Positions 9,935 through 19,631 are shown, counted from the first letter of the stretch. The stretch: DNA of 64,000 bases from Corynebacterium minutissimum (GCF_000988205.1 NZ_LAYQ01000017.1:20042-84041), one strand, 5' to 3'. Notes: generated from the sequence alone by a model not told the origin. Numbers and translations: made by a program.

Positions 9935-10456
9935 CTACTTCTTGCCTTTGCGGACGGGCCCAAGGACCATGGTCATATTGCGACCATCCTGCTTGGGGCG
10001 CGACTCCACGACGCCGACCTCTGCGACATCGTCAGCCAAACGCTCCAGCAGGCGGAAACCCAGCTCCGGACGCGATTGCTCGCGGCCACGGAACATGATG
10101 GTCACCTTGACCTTGGAGCCCTTCTCCAGGAAGCGCACCACGTTGCCCTTTTTGGTCTCGTAATCGTGATCATCAATCTTCGGACGGAGCTTCTGCTCCT
10201 TCACCACGGTTTGCTGCTGGTTCTTACGGGACTCGCGGGCCTTCTGAGCCTGTTCGTACTTAAACTTGCCGTAATCCATGATCTTGGCTACGGGCGGCTT
10301 AGCGTTCGGGGCAACCTCGACCAGGTCGAGATCGGCTTCGTACGCAAGCTTGCGAGCATCGTCTGTACGGACAATGCCCACCTGTTCACCACCGGGGCCA
10401 ACAAGACGGACCTCGGGTACTCGGATGCGCTCATTAATGCGAGCTTCAGCGCTGAT
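9935..10456 (-). CDS. infC: Translation initiation factor IF-3, with a rare ATC start codon
   Basis: IF-3 binds the 30S subunit and rejects initiation at non-canonical start codons. Homology clearly begins before the first ATG (10381): the upstream residues read [17 protein letters not shown], the expected IF-3 N-terminus. In that frame there is no ATG, GTG or TTG between the in-frame TAG (just past 10480) and residue M26. The codon at 10454-10456 is ATC, 7 nt after GAGGAG. This gives 173 residues, the usual length. Family knowledge: infC often uses AUU or AUC so that IF-3 limits its own synthesis. The core [16 protein letters not shown] and the C-terminal domain are intact. Confidence 0.93.
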   Translation of the reverse strand: MSAEARINERIRVPEVRLVGPGGEQVGIVRTDDARKLAYEADLDLVEVAPNAKPPVAKIMDYGKFKYEQAQKARESRKNQQQTVVKEQKLRPKIDDHDYETKKGNVVRFLEKGSKVKVTIMFRGREQSRPELGFRLLERLADDVAEVGVVESRPKQDGRNMTMVLGPVRKGKK

Positions 10457-10709
10457 TGTGGTTCTCCTCGATTGTGGGGGCTAGTAGTGTGCCTACCGTG
10501 ACCACAAACGAATAAATCCCGGTGCCAAAGGCATCCGGGAGTTTCTTTTCAAGCACGCGCCAATGTATGGCGCCTACTCTTAACCTTTATCCTGCGGCGA
10601 AACTAGTGTCCGGCGCGGCTTCGGGTGGGAGAAACTCCGCTTGCGGCCCAAGTACCTCCTGGAGGAGGCGCTACGGGCGGTAGTGCGCACTACTTTAACA
10701 CCTGATTTT
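10457..10709 (-). promoter_or_regulatory. Structured leader of the infC operon, about 250 nt without a gene
   Basis: On the minus strand several stem-loops precede infC: the palindrome GTAGTGCGCACTAC (10680-10693), CCTCCTCCAGGAGG, a GCGCCA/TGGCGC hairpin (about 10557-10573), and CCCGGATGCC/GGCACCGGG at about 10518-10541 followed by ATTTATT. The last resembles an attenuator lying roughly 60 nt before the SD. No promoter was assigned with confidence. The structures suggest control of the operon by transcript folding, but no known RNA family was recognised. Confidence 0.45.
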
Positions 10710-11636
10710 TCAGGAACCAAATCGGCGTGCCGATGTCGTTCCTGCAGTCTGCGTTGCCGTGGGCGGTGCGCAGCCCTCCACCGGTTTAAGCGCGCCAGCC
10801 TCCAAGGCCTCAGTTACGACTCGGTCCACTCCAGCAGCAAGAACGTTGAGCGCAGGAATTGCTTCTTCGGCGTACTCACCCGGCATAGTGACTTCAATGG
10901 CCAATCCCACCGTGGACTCTTTACTCGAGCCCGATGGGGTGGTTTCCCGCACACCAATTTGGCGGTGGGTATAACCGTCGTCGTACTCGGATAGTCCCCA
11001 CCCGCCCTTGGCGCGGGTGTTCGGGAGCTTGTCCAATCCGTTGTCTTGCCACTCCACAATGTCATCCATTGCGTCATAGACCTGTTCTGCTTCCGGAATA
11101 CACGGTAAGTGTGCGCCAAACTCTGCCTGGTCTTCCAGCAGCCACGTGGAGTAGCCAAAAGGTTCCTCGAACTCCCCGGTCGAACCATACTCTTCCAAGA
11201 GCGCCGTTACTGCGCTCCCAGCATCGCCCTCAGTCCATCGCACGTGGGACCACAACGCGTAGGCAGCATCATTGTCGGATTCCTTAATCGCGAGGTCGAC
11301 GAGCTCCGGGCTAGCGCCGTCGCGCAGCGCGGCAATCGCGATAGGAACCTTCACCGTCGACCACGCAGGCTCCTCACCGCGTAATCCGGCGTTGACAGTC
11401 CCTTCCCTATCCGCCACCGCCACGCCGGCGCGGACATTGAACTCCTTCTCTACTTCAGAGACGACATCGCGTAATTCGGCGCGCACGTCATAGCTGGCGG
11501 GTGCTTCCACGCCTGATGATTCTTCGGGAGCCGGCGGCGATGTGTCTTCCGCTGGGCCGGAACACCCCGTCATGGTGGCTGTCGCAGCAATGCTGATGGC
11601 TAGTGCTGCCGTGCGGGTACTTCTGTGGCCCAACAT
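10710..11636 (-). CDS. Lipoprotein with a serine beta-lactamase-like domain
   Basis: The start ATG at 11636 overlaps the uvrA stop (TGATG), giving 308 residues; the longer upstream frame lies inside uvrA and is ignored. A lipoprotein signal is visible: a hydrophobic segment then the lipobox TMTGC with C25. The exported part has STVK (S93, K96), SDND (S120-N122) and AKGGWG (K210), which match the SxxK, SDN and KTG-type motifs of class A beta-lactamase/PBP-fold proteins. The S93 to S120 distance (27) is much shorter than in class A enzymes (about 60), and a clear catalytic Glu was not placed. It may therefore be a reduced or non-lactamase member. The fold is inferred; the activity is not known. 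Confidence 0.6.
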   Translation of the reverse strand: MLGHRSTRTAALAISIAATATMTGCSGPAEDTSPPAPEESSGVEAPASYDVRAELRDVVSEVEKEFNVRAGVAVADREGTVNAGLRGEEPAWSTVKVPIAIAALRDGASPELVDLAIKESDNDAAYALWSHVRWTEGDAGSAVTALLEEYGSTGEFEEPFGYSTWLLEDQAEFGAHLPCIPEAEQVYDAMDDIVEWQDNGLDKLPNTRAKGGWGLSEYDDGYTHRQIGVRETTPSGSSKESTVGLAIEVTMPGEYAEEAIPALNVLAAGVDRVVTEALEAGALKPVEGCAPPTATQTAGTTSARRFGS

Positions 11637-14472
11637 CACACCAGCTCCTTGAGGAACCCTCCCGTATAGGAGCCTTCCACCTGCGCCACGTCTTCTGGCG
11701 TGCCTTGGGCCACGACGGTGCCGCCGCACGAGCCGCCTTCCGGGCCCATGTCCACGATCCAATCGGCGGCCTTAATGACGTCGAGGTTGTGCTCGATGAT
11801 GATCACCGAGTTGCCCTTATCAACCAGGCCTTGAATGACGAGCATGAGCTTTCGGATGTCCTCGAAATGCAGTCCGGTGGTTGGCTCGTCCAGGATGTAA
11901 ACCGTGCGCCCATTCGTGCGCTTTTGGAGTTCGGAGGCCAGCTTCACGCGCTGCGCCTCACCACCGGAAAGCGTCGTGGCGGCCTGACCCAAGCGAACAT
12001 ATCCCAGGCCCACCTCCACCAAGGTGTTGAGGTAGCGGTGGATCGACGTGATGGGTTCAAAGAACTCGGCTGCCTCCGAGATCGGCATGTCGAGAACCTC
12101 GGCGATGTTTTTGCCCTTGTAGAGGACCTCCAGGGTTTCGCGGTTATAACGGGCACCGTCACAAACCTCGCACGGCACATAAACATCGGGCAGGAAGTTC
12201 ATCTCGATCTTTATGGTGCCGTCGCCCTGGCACGCCTCACAGCGTCCGCCCTTGACGTTGAAGGAGAACCGGCCCGGCTTGTAACCGCGTACCTTAGCCT
12301 CCTGGGTTTCCGCGAACAGATTACGGATCTTGTCGAAGACCCCTGTGTAGGTTGCCGGATTCGAGCGCGGGGTGCGGCCGATAGGCTCTGGTCCACCTGC
12401 ACCAGCTTGTCTAGGTGTTCCACGCCTTCAACGCGCTTGGCGCGACCGGGTACTTGGCGGGCACGGTTGAGTTTGTTGGCCAAGGTCTTGGCCAAGATCT
12501 GGTTGACCACGGTGGATTTACCGGAGCCGGACACGCCTGTCACACACACGAGCACGCCCAGCGGAATCTCTACATCAATGCCCTTGAGATTATTCTCGCG
12601 CGCGCCGACCACCTTGAGCATGCGCTCAGGGTCAATCTCACGGCGCGTATCCGGGACCGCAAGCTTCTTCTTTCCTGACAGATACTGCCCCGTCAGGGAC
12701 TCCTCCACAGATTCGATGCCGGCGGGCTCGCCCTGATAGACCACCGTTCCGCCGAATTCGCCGGCCCGCGGTCCAACGTCGACAAGCCAGTCCGCCTCCC
12801 GGATGGTGTCCTCATCATGTTCCACCACAATCAAGGTGTTTCCGATATCGCGCAGGCGCTTCAACGTGGCGATGAGGCGCTGGTTATCGCGCTGGTGCAG
12901 ACCAATGGAGGGCTCATCCAGCACGTAGAGGACTCCCGCCAGGCCGGAGCCAATCTGGGTTGCGAGGCGAATGCGCTGTGCTTCGCCACCGGACAACGTG
13001 GAGGCGCCGCGGTCAAGGGTGAGGTAGTTCAGGCCGACGTCGAGAAGGAAGCGCAGGCGAGCCTGGATCTCCTTGAGCACAGCACCAGCAATGATCTCCT
13101 CGCGGTGGCCCAACACGAGAGAGTCGAGGAACTCCGCCGCCTCCTCGATGGACAGTGCCGTCAAGCCGGCGATGGACTGCTCGCCATGCGCGGTGGAGGC
13201 CAAACGCACCGCCAAGATTTCCGGCTTCAGGCGGGTACCGCCACAAGCGTTACACGGCACACGGCGGGTGTACTGAAGGAGACGGTCCTTCTGCGACTCG
13301 GAATCCGCCTGATCGAGCTTGCGCTCCAAGAAGCCGATAGCTCCCTCGAACGGCGCTGACCAGTTGCGCTGGCGGCCATAGCGGTTCTTGTAGCGCACAC
13401 TGACTTCCACATCTGTGCCATAGATCAAGGCGTGGCGCTGCTCCTCGGTGAGCTCGGAAACCGGGGTGCGCGGATCAAAGTCCAGGGCTTTCGCCAGGCC
13501 TTCGACCAGCTTGACAAAGTACCGCGCATTGGGGCTCGACGTCCATGGTTGGATGGCCTCAACGGCTGGGGCATCCGGGTCCGGGATCAACAGATCCACA
13601 TCCACCTCAAGGCGCGTGCCCAAGCCATCACACACCGGGCAGGAACCGAAAGGCGCGTTGAACGAGAACGCGCGGGGCTCGTATTCCTCAATGGTCAGCG
13701 TGTGGCCGTTAGGGCAGGCAGCCTTTTCCGAGTAAGTGTGCGTGAGATCTTCGCGGTCTACGAAATCCAGGGTGACGAGTCCGTCTGCCAAGCGCAGCGC
13801 CGTCTCGACAGAATCCGTCAGCCGCTGCTTTTGGGAAGCTTTCACCTGCAGGCGGTCCACGACGACATCGATGTCGTGCTTGATCTGCTTCTTCAGCTTC
13901 GGCGGGTCACTGAGCTGGTAAAGCTCCCCATCTACCCGAACACGGGAGTAACCCTGGGCCGCGAGGTCAGCAAAGAGGTCAACGAACTCGCCCTTACGTC
14001 GGCGAACGACCGGTGCGAGGACCTGGAATTTCAGCTTTTCCTCGTGGCTTAAGACTTCATCAACAATCTGTTGCGGGGTTTGGCGCTCAATGACAGCATC
14101 ACACTCAGGACAGTGCGCAGTGCCCGCGCGGGAGAAAAGCAAACGCAGGTAGTCGTAGATTTCGGTGATGGTTCCCACCGTCGAGCGCGGGTTGTGGTTG
14201 GTGGACTTTTGGTCAATGGACACCGCTGGGGATAGACCGTCGATGAATTCGACGTCCGGCTTATCCATTTGGCCAAGGAACATGCGTGCATAGGAGCTCA
14301 AAGACTCCACGTAGCGCCGCTGGCCCTCGGCGAAGATGGTGTCAAAGGCGAGTGAGGACTTGCCTGAGCCCGATAGGCCGGTAAACACCACCAGGTTATC
14401 GCGCGGGATATCGATGTCCACGCCCTTGAGGTTGTGCTCACGCGCACCACGTACGACCAAACGATCAGCCAC
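11636..14472 (-). CDS. uvrA: UvrABC system protein A, interrupted by a one-base deletion in this sequence
   Basis: UvrA is the damage-sensing ABC ATPase of nucleotide excision repair. It starts at GTG 14472 (AGGAAGG upstream). The first Walker A is [15 protein letters not shown], the first signature [13 protein letters not shown], and the second Walker [15 protein letters not shown]. Near 12384-12385 the frame breaks inside [12 protein letters not shown]: the sequence reads as if one base of a short G/C run is missing. Downstream, the other frame continues with [13 protein letters not shown] and the second signature [12 protein letters not shown] to the stop at 11636. Restoring one base gives about 945 residues, the normal length. 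Probably a sequence error; otherwise the C-terminal 250 residues are lost. Confidence 0.9.
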
Positions 14473-14535
14473 TAGTTGTTGCCTTCCTACACAAAAGAAT
14501 GTGTGTTCAGAGAGTTCTCATTCAGAATGTACCCG

Positions 14536-14541
14536 TATGGT
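14536..14541 (+). promoter_or_regulatory. Leaderless -10 box of the MBL-fold gene
   Basis: TATGGT is followed by 7 nt and then ATG 14549. The spacing favours this ATG over the in-frame ATG at 14537, which would lie inside the -10 box. Confidence 0.5.
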
Positions 14542-14548
14542 TGGACTT

Positions 14549-15151
14549 ATGAACAACGCGCTTGAGCTTCATAAAATTTCCGTGTCCGAGATGGACAACA
14601 ATTGCTACCTGCTGTGCGCGGGTGACGAGGCGCTGCTTATCGACGCCTCCGCTGACGCCCCCGCGCTGCTCGCTTTAGCCGCCGACCACGGAGTAAAGAT
14701 CTCCGCGGTGCTGACCACGCACCGCCACTGGGATCACGTACGCGCACTCAAGGAAGTCTTGAATGAAACCGGTGCCGTTCACTATTCCTCTTTCTTGGAC
14801 GCCCCTGCTTTGCCCGCGCCCGTCGACGTGGAACTGGAGCATGGCGATACGCTTCCTTTCGCCGGTTACGATCTGCCCGTCATTATCCTGCGCGGACACA
14901 CCCCGGGCGGAGCAGCAATTGCAGCGGAGATTGATGGCGTTACCAACCTCTTCGTCGGTGATTCCCTCTTCCCCGGCGGCGTGGGCAAGACCACCTCGGA
15001 AGGTGACTTTGTGCGCCTCTACAAAGATGTCACGCAGCGGCTCTTTGATGTCTATCCGGACGACGCAATTGTCCGCCCCGGGCACGGGGCCCCCACCACG
15101 CTCGGCGCGGAACGCCCGCACATGGACGAGTGGTGGGAGCGACGCTGGTAA
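14549..15151 (+). CDS. MBL-fold metallo-hydrolase, glyoxalase II-like
   Basis: A 200-residue single-domain metallo-beta-lactamase-fold protein. The metal-binding motif is TTHRHWDH (H58, H60, D62, H63). Further ligands are in LRGHTPGG (His), VGDSLFPGG (Asp) and [10 protein letters not shown] (His), the full set of a dinuclear Zn/Fe hydrolase. This pattern fits the hydroxyacylglutathione hydrolase-like group, which acts on thioesters; corynebacteria lack glutathione, so the real substrate is unknown. It diverges from uvrA with about 76 bases between them. A hairpin terminator follows it. Confidence 0.88.
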   Translation: MNNALELHKISVSEMDNNCYLLCAGDEALLIDASADAPALLALAADHGVKISAVLTTHRHWDHVRALKEVLNETGAVHYSSFLDAPALPAPVDVELEHGDTLPFAGYDLPVIILRGHTPGGAAIAAEIDGVTNLFVGDSLFPGGVGKTTSEGDFVRLYKDVTQRLFDVYPDDAIVRPGHGAPTTLGAERPHMDEWWERRW

Positions 15152-15160
15152 CTACGTGTT

Positions 15161-15189
15161 AACTGCTGCGCTCACAGCAGCAGTTGTTT
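15161..15189 (+). terminator. Intrinsic terminator of the MBL-fold gene
   Basis: A 9-bp stem AACTGCTGC / GCAGCAGTT with a 7-nt loop is followed by GTTT, starting 10 bases after the stop at 15151. Confidence 0.65.
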
Positions 15190-15246
15190 AACGCGCGTAC
15201 TATGGTGTGGCGAACGTCTTTACAGATCTATTGAATGGAGCACGTT

Positions 15247-16170
15247 ATGATTCGTAAATTTGCCCGTCCTATGCTGGCCTCCGTGTTTGTCTGGGATGGT
15301 GTGGATACGCTCCGCAACACCTCGGAGCACGTCGCGGACACCGAGTCCGTGCTCAAGCGCCTGCGCAAGGTGCTGCCCCGCGAATACGCGGGTTACATCC
15401 CCAATGACCCAGAGCTGGTTACCCGCGCGCTCGGCGGCGCGAAGACCGCTGCGGGCACGAGCCTCGCGCTGGGCAAGGCTCCGCGCACCTCGGCTGCAGT
15501 GCTCGCGCTGACGCACGTCCCCAACCTGGTCGGCAATGCTTTCTGGACCGCGGATTCCAAGAAGGACAAGGAAGCACAGCGCAACAGCTTCATCACCAAC
15601 ACCGCTCTGCTTGGTGCCCTCGCCATCGTTACGCAAGACACCGAAGGAAAGCCTTCCGTGCGGTGGCGCGCTGCTAAGGCCTCTGAGCGTGCAAACAAGA
15701 AGATTCAGCAGGCGCTGCCGGGCAAGTCCGAACAGCAGAAATTTGCGGAGGACTTCTCCAATCGCGCAAACGAGATTTCTTCCGATGTCACGGCCAAGGC
15801 CAATGACTGGTTTGAGACCGCCAAGGACTACGTCGAGGACAACCGCGATGACTGGGAGTCTGCCGGCCGTGACTTCATCGACTCCGCGCGTTCCTTCGTC
15901 GAGGACACCGCTGAGACGGCACGCGAGTTCTTTGAGGAGAACAAGGACGATTGGCTCGACGCTGCACGTGACAACACCGAAACCGCCCGCAAGGGTCTGG
16001 TCAAGGCAGCCGGCAAGGCACAGGACCGCGCTGACGAGGCACTGGCCAAGGCGGATTCGCTCGATGGCAAGCGTGCCCAGAAGAAGGCTCGCAAGCGCGC
16101 CGAGAAGCTGCAGAAGGAAGCCTCCAAGAAGCTGGATAAGGCTTTCAAGAAGTTCGGTGACCGCTTCTAA
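15247..16170 (+). CDS. DoxX-family membrane protein with a long charged C-terminal tail
   Basis: The start ATG at 15247 has GGAG 6 nt upstream, giving 307 residues and skipping an in-frame upstream codon at 15235. Residues 1-165 resemble the DoxX family: MIRKFARPMLASVFVWDGVDTL, then hydrophobic stretches and TALLGALAIV. Residues 170-307 are unusual for DoxX: very rich in Ala, Glu, Asp, Lys and Arg (for example EFFEENKDDWLDAARDN), with a spacing that suggests long amphipathic helices or coiled coil. The tail ends in KKLDKAFKKFGDRF. A TACTAT box at 15198-15203 may be its -10. A strong terminator follows. DoxX function is poorly defined, so no reaction is claimed. Confidence 0.8.
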   Translation: MIRKFARPMLASVFVWDGVDTLRNTSEHVADTESVLKRLRKVLPREYAGYIPNDPELVTRALGGAKTAAGTSLALGKAPRTSAAVLALTHVPNLVGNAFWTADSKKDKEAQRNSFITNTALLGALAIVTQDTEGKPSVRWRAAKASERANKKIQQALPGKSEQQKFAEDFSNRANEISSDVTAKANDWFETAKDYVEDNRDDWESAGRDFIDSARSFVEDTAETAREFFEENKDDWLDAARDNTETARKGLVKAAGKAQDRADEALAKADSLDGKRAQKKARKRAEKLQKEASKKLDKAFKKFGDRF

Positions 16171-16205
16171 GCTCTCCGTCCTTCGCTGCGGATAACTCCG
16201 CAACA

Positions 16206-16227
16206 CACCGCGGCAATCGCCGCGGTG
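16206..16227 (+). terminator. GC-rich hairpin after the DoxX-like gene
   Basis: CACCGCGGC and GCCGCGGTG form a 9-bp stem with a 4-nt loop. No T-run follows; the classic terminator is the next hairpin at 16232. It may only assist that terminator. Confidence 0.4.
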
Positions 16228-16231
16228 GAGA

Positions 16232-16272
16232 GAACAACGGCTCAGCTAGTATGCTGGGCCGTTGTTCTTTTT
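16232..16272 (+). terminator. Strong intrinsic terminator of the DoxX-like gene
   Basis: A perfect 10-bp stem GAACAACGGC / GCCGTTGTTC is followed by TTTTT. It lies 60 bases after the stop at 16170. Confidence 0.85.
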
Positions 16273-16346
16273 CCTGTCCACCCTTCCCCATCTCCCTTAC
16301 TTCCCGTCTGTCCACGAGAAGCCTTCATACGCACCCAAGGAGCCTT

Positions 16347-18587
16347 GTGTCTGAATCTTCACCCGCGACTCATACCGGGAAACCCGGCGCCCACGCGAAC
16401 GAGCAGAGCGCGGAAATAGCTAGCGAGCAAGCATATGTCGATGGCCTCTTCGAGCGTCTGGACAACGAGGTTCAAGCGGCCAACGAGCGCTTGAACGAAG
16501 TGCAAGCTGCCGTCGATCCACATACCCCGGACGCCGATGCACTCGTTCGGCGAGAGACCGAGTACCACGGCCTGCAGGCTAAATTGGATCGCCTCAACGT
16601 CGCCCAACTCGGCTTAGTTTTTGGGCGCATCGACATCGATGCACCCGGTGATAACCCCACCCCGGAAGGCCTGGACCGGCGCTACATCGGCCGCATGGGA
16701 CTCGACGCCAGGGAGGAGAACTACCGGACACTCCTTCTGGATTGGCGTGCGCCGATGGCGCGCCCCTTCTACCTCGCCACTACAGCGCACCCTGAAGGCG
16801 TCCATGTCCGCCGGCATATCCGGACCACTGGGCGCACGGTTACTGGAATCAGCGACGAGGTCTTGGAGGGAGAATCCTCTGCTGACAGCAGCGATGTCGC
16901 AAGCGAGTCCGCCCTCCACCACGTGATGCAGCGCGCCCGCACCGGGCACATGCCCTCCATTGTGGAGACCATTCAGCGCGAACAGGACGAAATCATCCGT
17001 GACAGCACGCGGGGCGTCATGGTGGTCGAAGGCGGACCAGGAACCGGCAAGACCGCTGTTGCACTGCACCGCGTGGCCTACCTGCTCTACACCTACCGTG
17101 ATCAGCTCGCCGCCACGGGCGTGCTGATCGTGGGCCCCAACTCCACCTTCCTGGAATACATTTCCCGCGTGCTCCCGGACCTTGGTGAAACCGGTGTCGT
17201 GCTTTCCACCATCTCTTCCCTCTTCCCCAGCATCGAGGCTACTCACTCGGAGTCCTTGCTCGCCCGCGAGATCAAGGGCTCCGCTGCCATGGTGGAAATC
17301 CTCGGCAACGCGGTCAAGGATTATCAGCGCCTACCGGAGCAGCCGCGCACGGTGGAGATCGATCGGCTCGAGCTCACCGTCACCCCAGCTATGGTCAAGG
17401 CGGCGCGTACCCGCGCGCGACGCTCGCGCAAGCCGCACAACGACGCTCAAGCGGCATTTGCGGAACACCTCATCGAGTCTCTGGCCCAGCAGATGGCCGA
17501 ACGCATCGGTTCTGACCCGCTGGGAGGTGCCAACCTGCTCTCCCGCGCGGACGTGGATCAGCTCCACGATGACCTCGCCGAAGAACCACAGGTCACAGAA
17601 CTCATCGACGAGTTCTGGCCCCATCTCATGCCTACCGAGGTACTCGCCAATCTCCTGAGTAGCGCCGAACGAATCGATACGGCAGCCTACGCTTATGATG
17701 ACGAAACCCGCGGTGCCCTCTACCGCGAAGACGGTACGTCATGGGCGGCCTCCGACGCCGCGCTTCTCGACGAGCTCGCGGTCCTCATCGGCATGCCCGA
17801 CCCCGAAGCAGAGCGCGCCGCCGAGGAGAAAGAATGGCGCGAACAGGTCGCGGAGGCAGAAGACGCCCTCGATATCCTGAGCTCCTCTGATTCCACTGAC
17901 AACGATGATGACATGTTCGAAGCCGAGATCCTCTCTGCGCACGATGTCATCGACGCCGAGCACCTCGCTCGCCGTCACGAGGTGCGGGATTCCCGCACCA
18001 CCGCCCAGCGGGCCCGCGAAGACTACACGTGGGCCTACGGGCACGTCATCGTTGACGAAGCCCAAGAACTTACCCCCATGGAATGGCGCATGATTTTCCG
18101 GCGTAGCCCCTCGCGATGGATGACGCTCGTGGGCGATACGTCCCAGACTGGAGCACCCGCCGGTGTGGATGACTGGGGCGAGACGCTCGAGCCTTTTGTT
18201 GGAGAGCGCTTCCGACTGCACGGGTTGACGGTCAACTACCGCACCCCACGCCCGGTTACGGAATTGGCCAATCGGCTGTTGGAAGAAATCAACCCTGAGG
18301 CCACGCCGAGCATCGCGGTGCGCGATGGTGTTGACGTTGTCTGGCACGACGACGCCACCGATACGGAGCCGAAGACATTCCAGGATGAGGACGGGCGCCT
18401 GCGCGCCGTGATCACGGCTGCCAACGTCGAGGAGATCAAAGGCCTCGAGTTTGATCACGTCACGGTGGTCAACCCCGATGACATCGTGGCAGCCTCCCCA
18501 CAGGGTTTGCACAACCTCTATGTTGCGCTCACGCGTGCGACGCAGTCCTTGACCATCACCGGCCGTTATGCGGAGGTTTTCGGATAG
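16347..18587 (+). CDS. UvrD-like ATPase of the HelD/HelR (RNA polymerase recycling) type
   Basis: A large SF1 ATPase (746 aa from GTG 16347, with AAGGAG 4 nt before). The N-terminal region (residues 15-100) is a charged helical hairpin, as expected for the arm that enters RNA polymerase in HelD proteins. Walker A is VEGGPGTGKTAVALHR (near residue 230). Walker B is HVIVDEAQELTPMEW. Later motifs are TVNYRTPRP and LYVALTRATQSL. HelR members free RNA polymerase from stalled complexes or rifampicin in other actinobacteria; that is family knowledge. The longer frame to 16251 overlaps the preceding terminator and is not used. The -10 of the next gene overlaps its stop. Confidence 0.82.
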   Translation: MSESSPATHTGKPGAHANEQSAEIASEQAYVDGLFERLDNEVQAANERLNEVQAAVDPHTPDADALVRRETEYHGLQAKLDRLNVAQLGLVFGRIDIDAPGDNPTPEGLDRRYIGRMGLDAREENYRTLLLDWRAPMARPFYLATTAHPEGVHVRRHIRTTGRTVTGISDEVLEGESSADSSDVASESALHHVMQRARTGHMPSIVETIQREQDEIIRDSTRGVMVVEGGPGTGKTAVALHRVAYLLYTYRDQLAATGVLIVGPNSTFLEYISRVLPDLGETGVVLSTISSLFPSIEATHSESLLAREIKGSAAMVEILGNAVKDYQRLPEQPRTVEIDRLELTVTPAMVKAARTRARRSRKPHNDAQAAFAEHLIESLAQQMAERIGSDPLGGANLLSRADVDQLHDDLAEEPQVTELIDEFWPHLMPTEVLANLLSSAERIDTAAYAYDDETRGALYREDGTSWAASDAALLDELAVLIGMPDPEAERAAEEKEWREQVAEAEDALDILSSSDSTDNDDDMFEAEILSAHDVIDAEHLARRHEVRDSRTTAQRAREDYTWAYGHVIVDEAQELTPMEWRMIFRRSPSRWMTLVGDTSQTGAPAGVDDWGETLEPFVGERFRLHGLTVNYRTPRPVTELANRLLEEINPEATPSIAVRDGVDVVWHDDATDTEPKTFQDEDGRLRAVITAANVEEIKGLEFDHVTVVNPDDIVAASPQGLHNLYVALTRATQSLTITGRYAEVFG

Positions 18588-18590
18588 TCT
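18585..18590 (+). promoter_or_regulatory. Leaderless -10 box of the App1-type phosphatase gene
   Basis: TAGTCT is followed by 7 nt and then ATG 18598. It overlaps the helicase stop codon (TAG at 18585), so the two genes may be transcribed separately despite being only 10 nt apart. Confidence 0.5.
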
Positions 18591-18597
18591 GGTGCCC

Positions 18598-19614
18598 ATG
18601 GCTCTTTCCGATATCGCCCGCAAAGTCGAATTCACTGTCAATTCCCTCTCGCTCAAGCGCTCGGCGCGTAAAGGGTGGCAGCCCAGCATCACTGGCTATG
18701 CCGGTTACGGTAATGAAGAATTCGTCCGTGTTCTGGGCCGTGTCCTCATGCATGACCCGACGGCTGAAGAAACGGATACCTGGGCGCAGCGTGGCTACCG
18801 CCAGTTCTTCACCATTCAGGTCACAGACCACGAGGTCGAAGTCACGGTTGGTGGGAAGACGGTATCGGGAACCACCAACGACAACGGCTACATCGATATC
18901 CTCGTTTACAACCACGGCCTAGAGCCCGGCTGGCACGAGGTCACCATCCGTGCCAAGGGCGCGGACGCGGTGACCTCGGAAGTCCTCATCGTGGACAAGG
19001 ACACCACGTTCGGTGTGGTCAGCGATATAGATGACACCATCATGGTGACGTGGCTCCCGCGCGCAATGATCGCAGCATGGAACTCGTGGGTTAAACGCAC
19101 CAATACCCGCACCCCCGTCGAAGGTATGGCACGGTTCTACCGGGAAATCGCCCAACAGCACCCCGATATCCCCTTCATTTACCTCTCCACCGGCGCCTGG
19201 AACACCTACGACACCTTGGTTAACTTCATGGCGGAGAAGGGCTTCCCGCGTGGTCCCCTGCTGCTGACAGACTGGGGTCCTACCCCCACCGGCCTCTTCC
19301 GCAATGGTCAGGAGCACAAGCGCGTGCAGCTCCGCAACCTCTTCATTGCTTTCCCGAAGCTCCGCTGGCTGCTCATCGGCGACGACGGTCAGCACGATCC
19401 GCTTACCTATGCCGACGCGGCGGCGGAGCACCCCAACCACGTAGCGGCCGTGGCGATCCGCAACCTCAGCCCGCAGGAACAGCTGCTCGCACACGGTTCG
19501 CTCGCGCCTTTGGTGAAGGTCAACGAGCAGACCTCCTTCGATATCCCACTCATTCAGGGGACGGATGGCGACGTTCTTGCCCGCGCTTACCGCGAGCTGC
19601 GATTGAGCAACTAA
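18598..19614 (+). CDS. App1-family (DUF2183) phosphatase-like protein
   Basis: A 338-residue protein whose C-terminal half matches the App1 catalytic domain, known in yeast as an actin-patch phosphatidate phosphatase. The DxDxT motif is in VVSDIDDTIMVTW (D143, D145, T147). Further HAD-like elements are FIYLSTGAWNTYD (Ser/Thr motif) and LIGDDGQHDPLTY (acidic motif). The N-terminal 130 residues form an all-beta-looking domain typical of bacterial members. No signal peptide is visible, so it is probably cytoplasmic. A lipid phosphate substrate is likely from the family but not shown. Confidence 0.85.
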   Translation: MALSDIARKVEFTVNSLSLKRSARKGWQPSITGYAGYGNEEFVRVLGRVLMHDPTAEETDTWAQRGYRQFFTIQVTDHEVEVTVGGKTVSGTTNDNGYIDILVYNHGLEPGWHEVTIRAKGADAVTSEVLIVDKDTTFGVVSDIDDTIMVTWLPRAMIAAWNSWVKRTNTRTPVEGMARFYREIAQQHPDIPFIYLSTGAWNTYDTLVNFMAEKGFPRGPLLLTDWGPTPTGLFRNGQEHKRVQLRNLFIAFPKLRWLLIGDDGQHDPLTYADAAAEHPNHVAAVAIRNLSPQEQLLAHGSLAPLVKVNEQTSFDIPLIQGTDGDVLARAYRELRLSN

Positions 19615-19631
19615 AGCTCGTTAGAAACAAA

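Noticed and set aside
16251..16346. Longer start of the HelD/HelR-type gene
   Set aside because: The extra 32 residues overlap a strong terminator and lack a ribosome site; GTG 16347 has AAGGAG.
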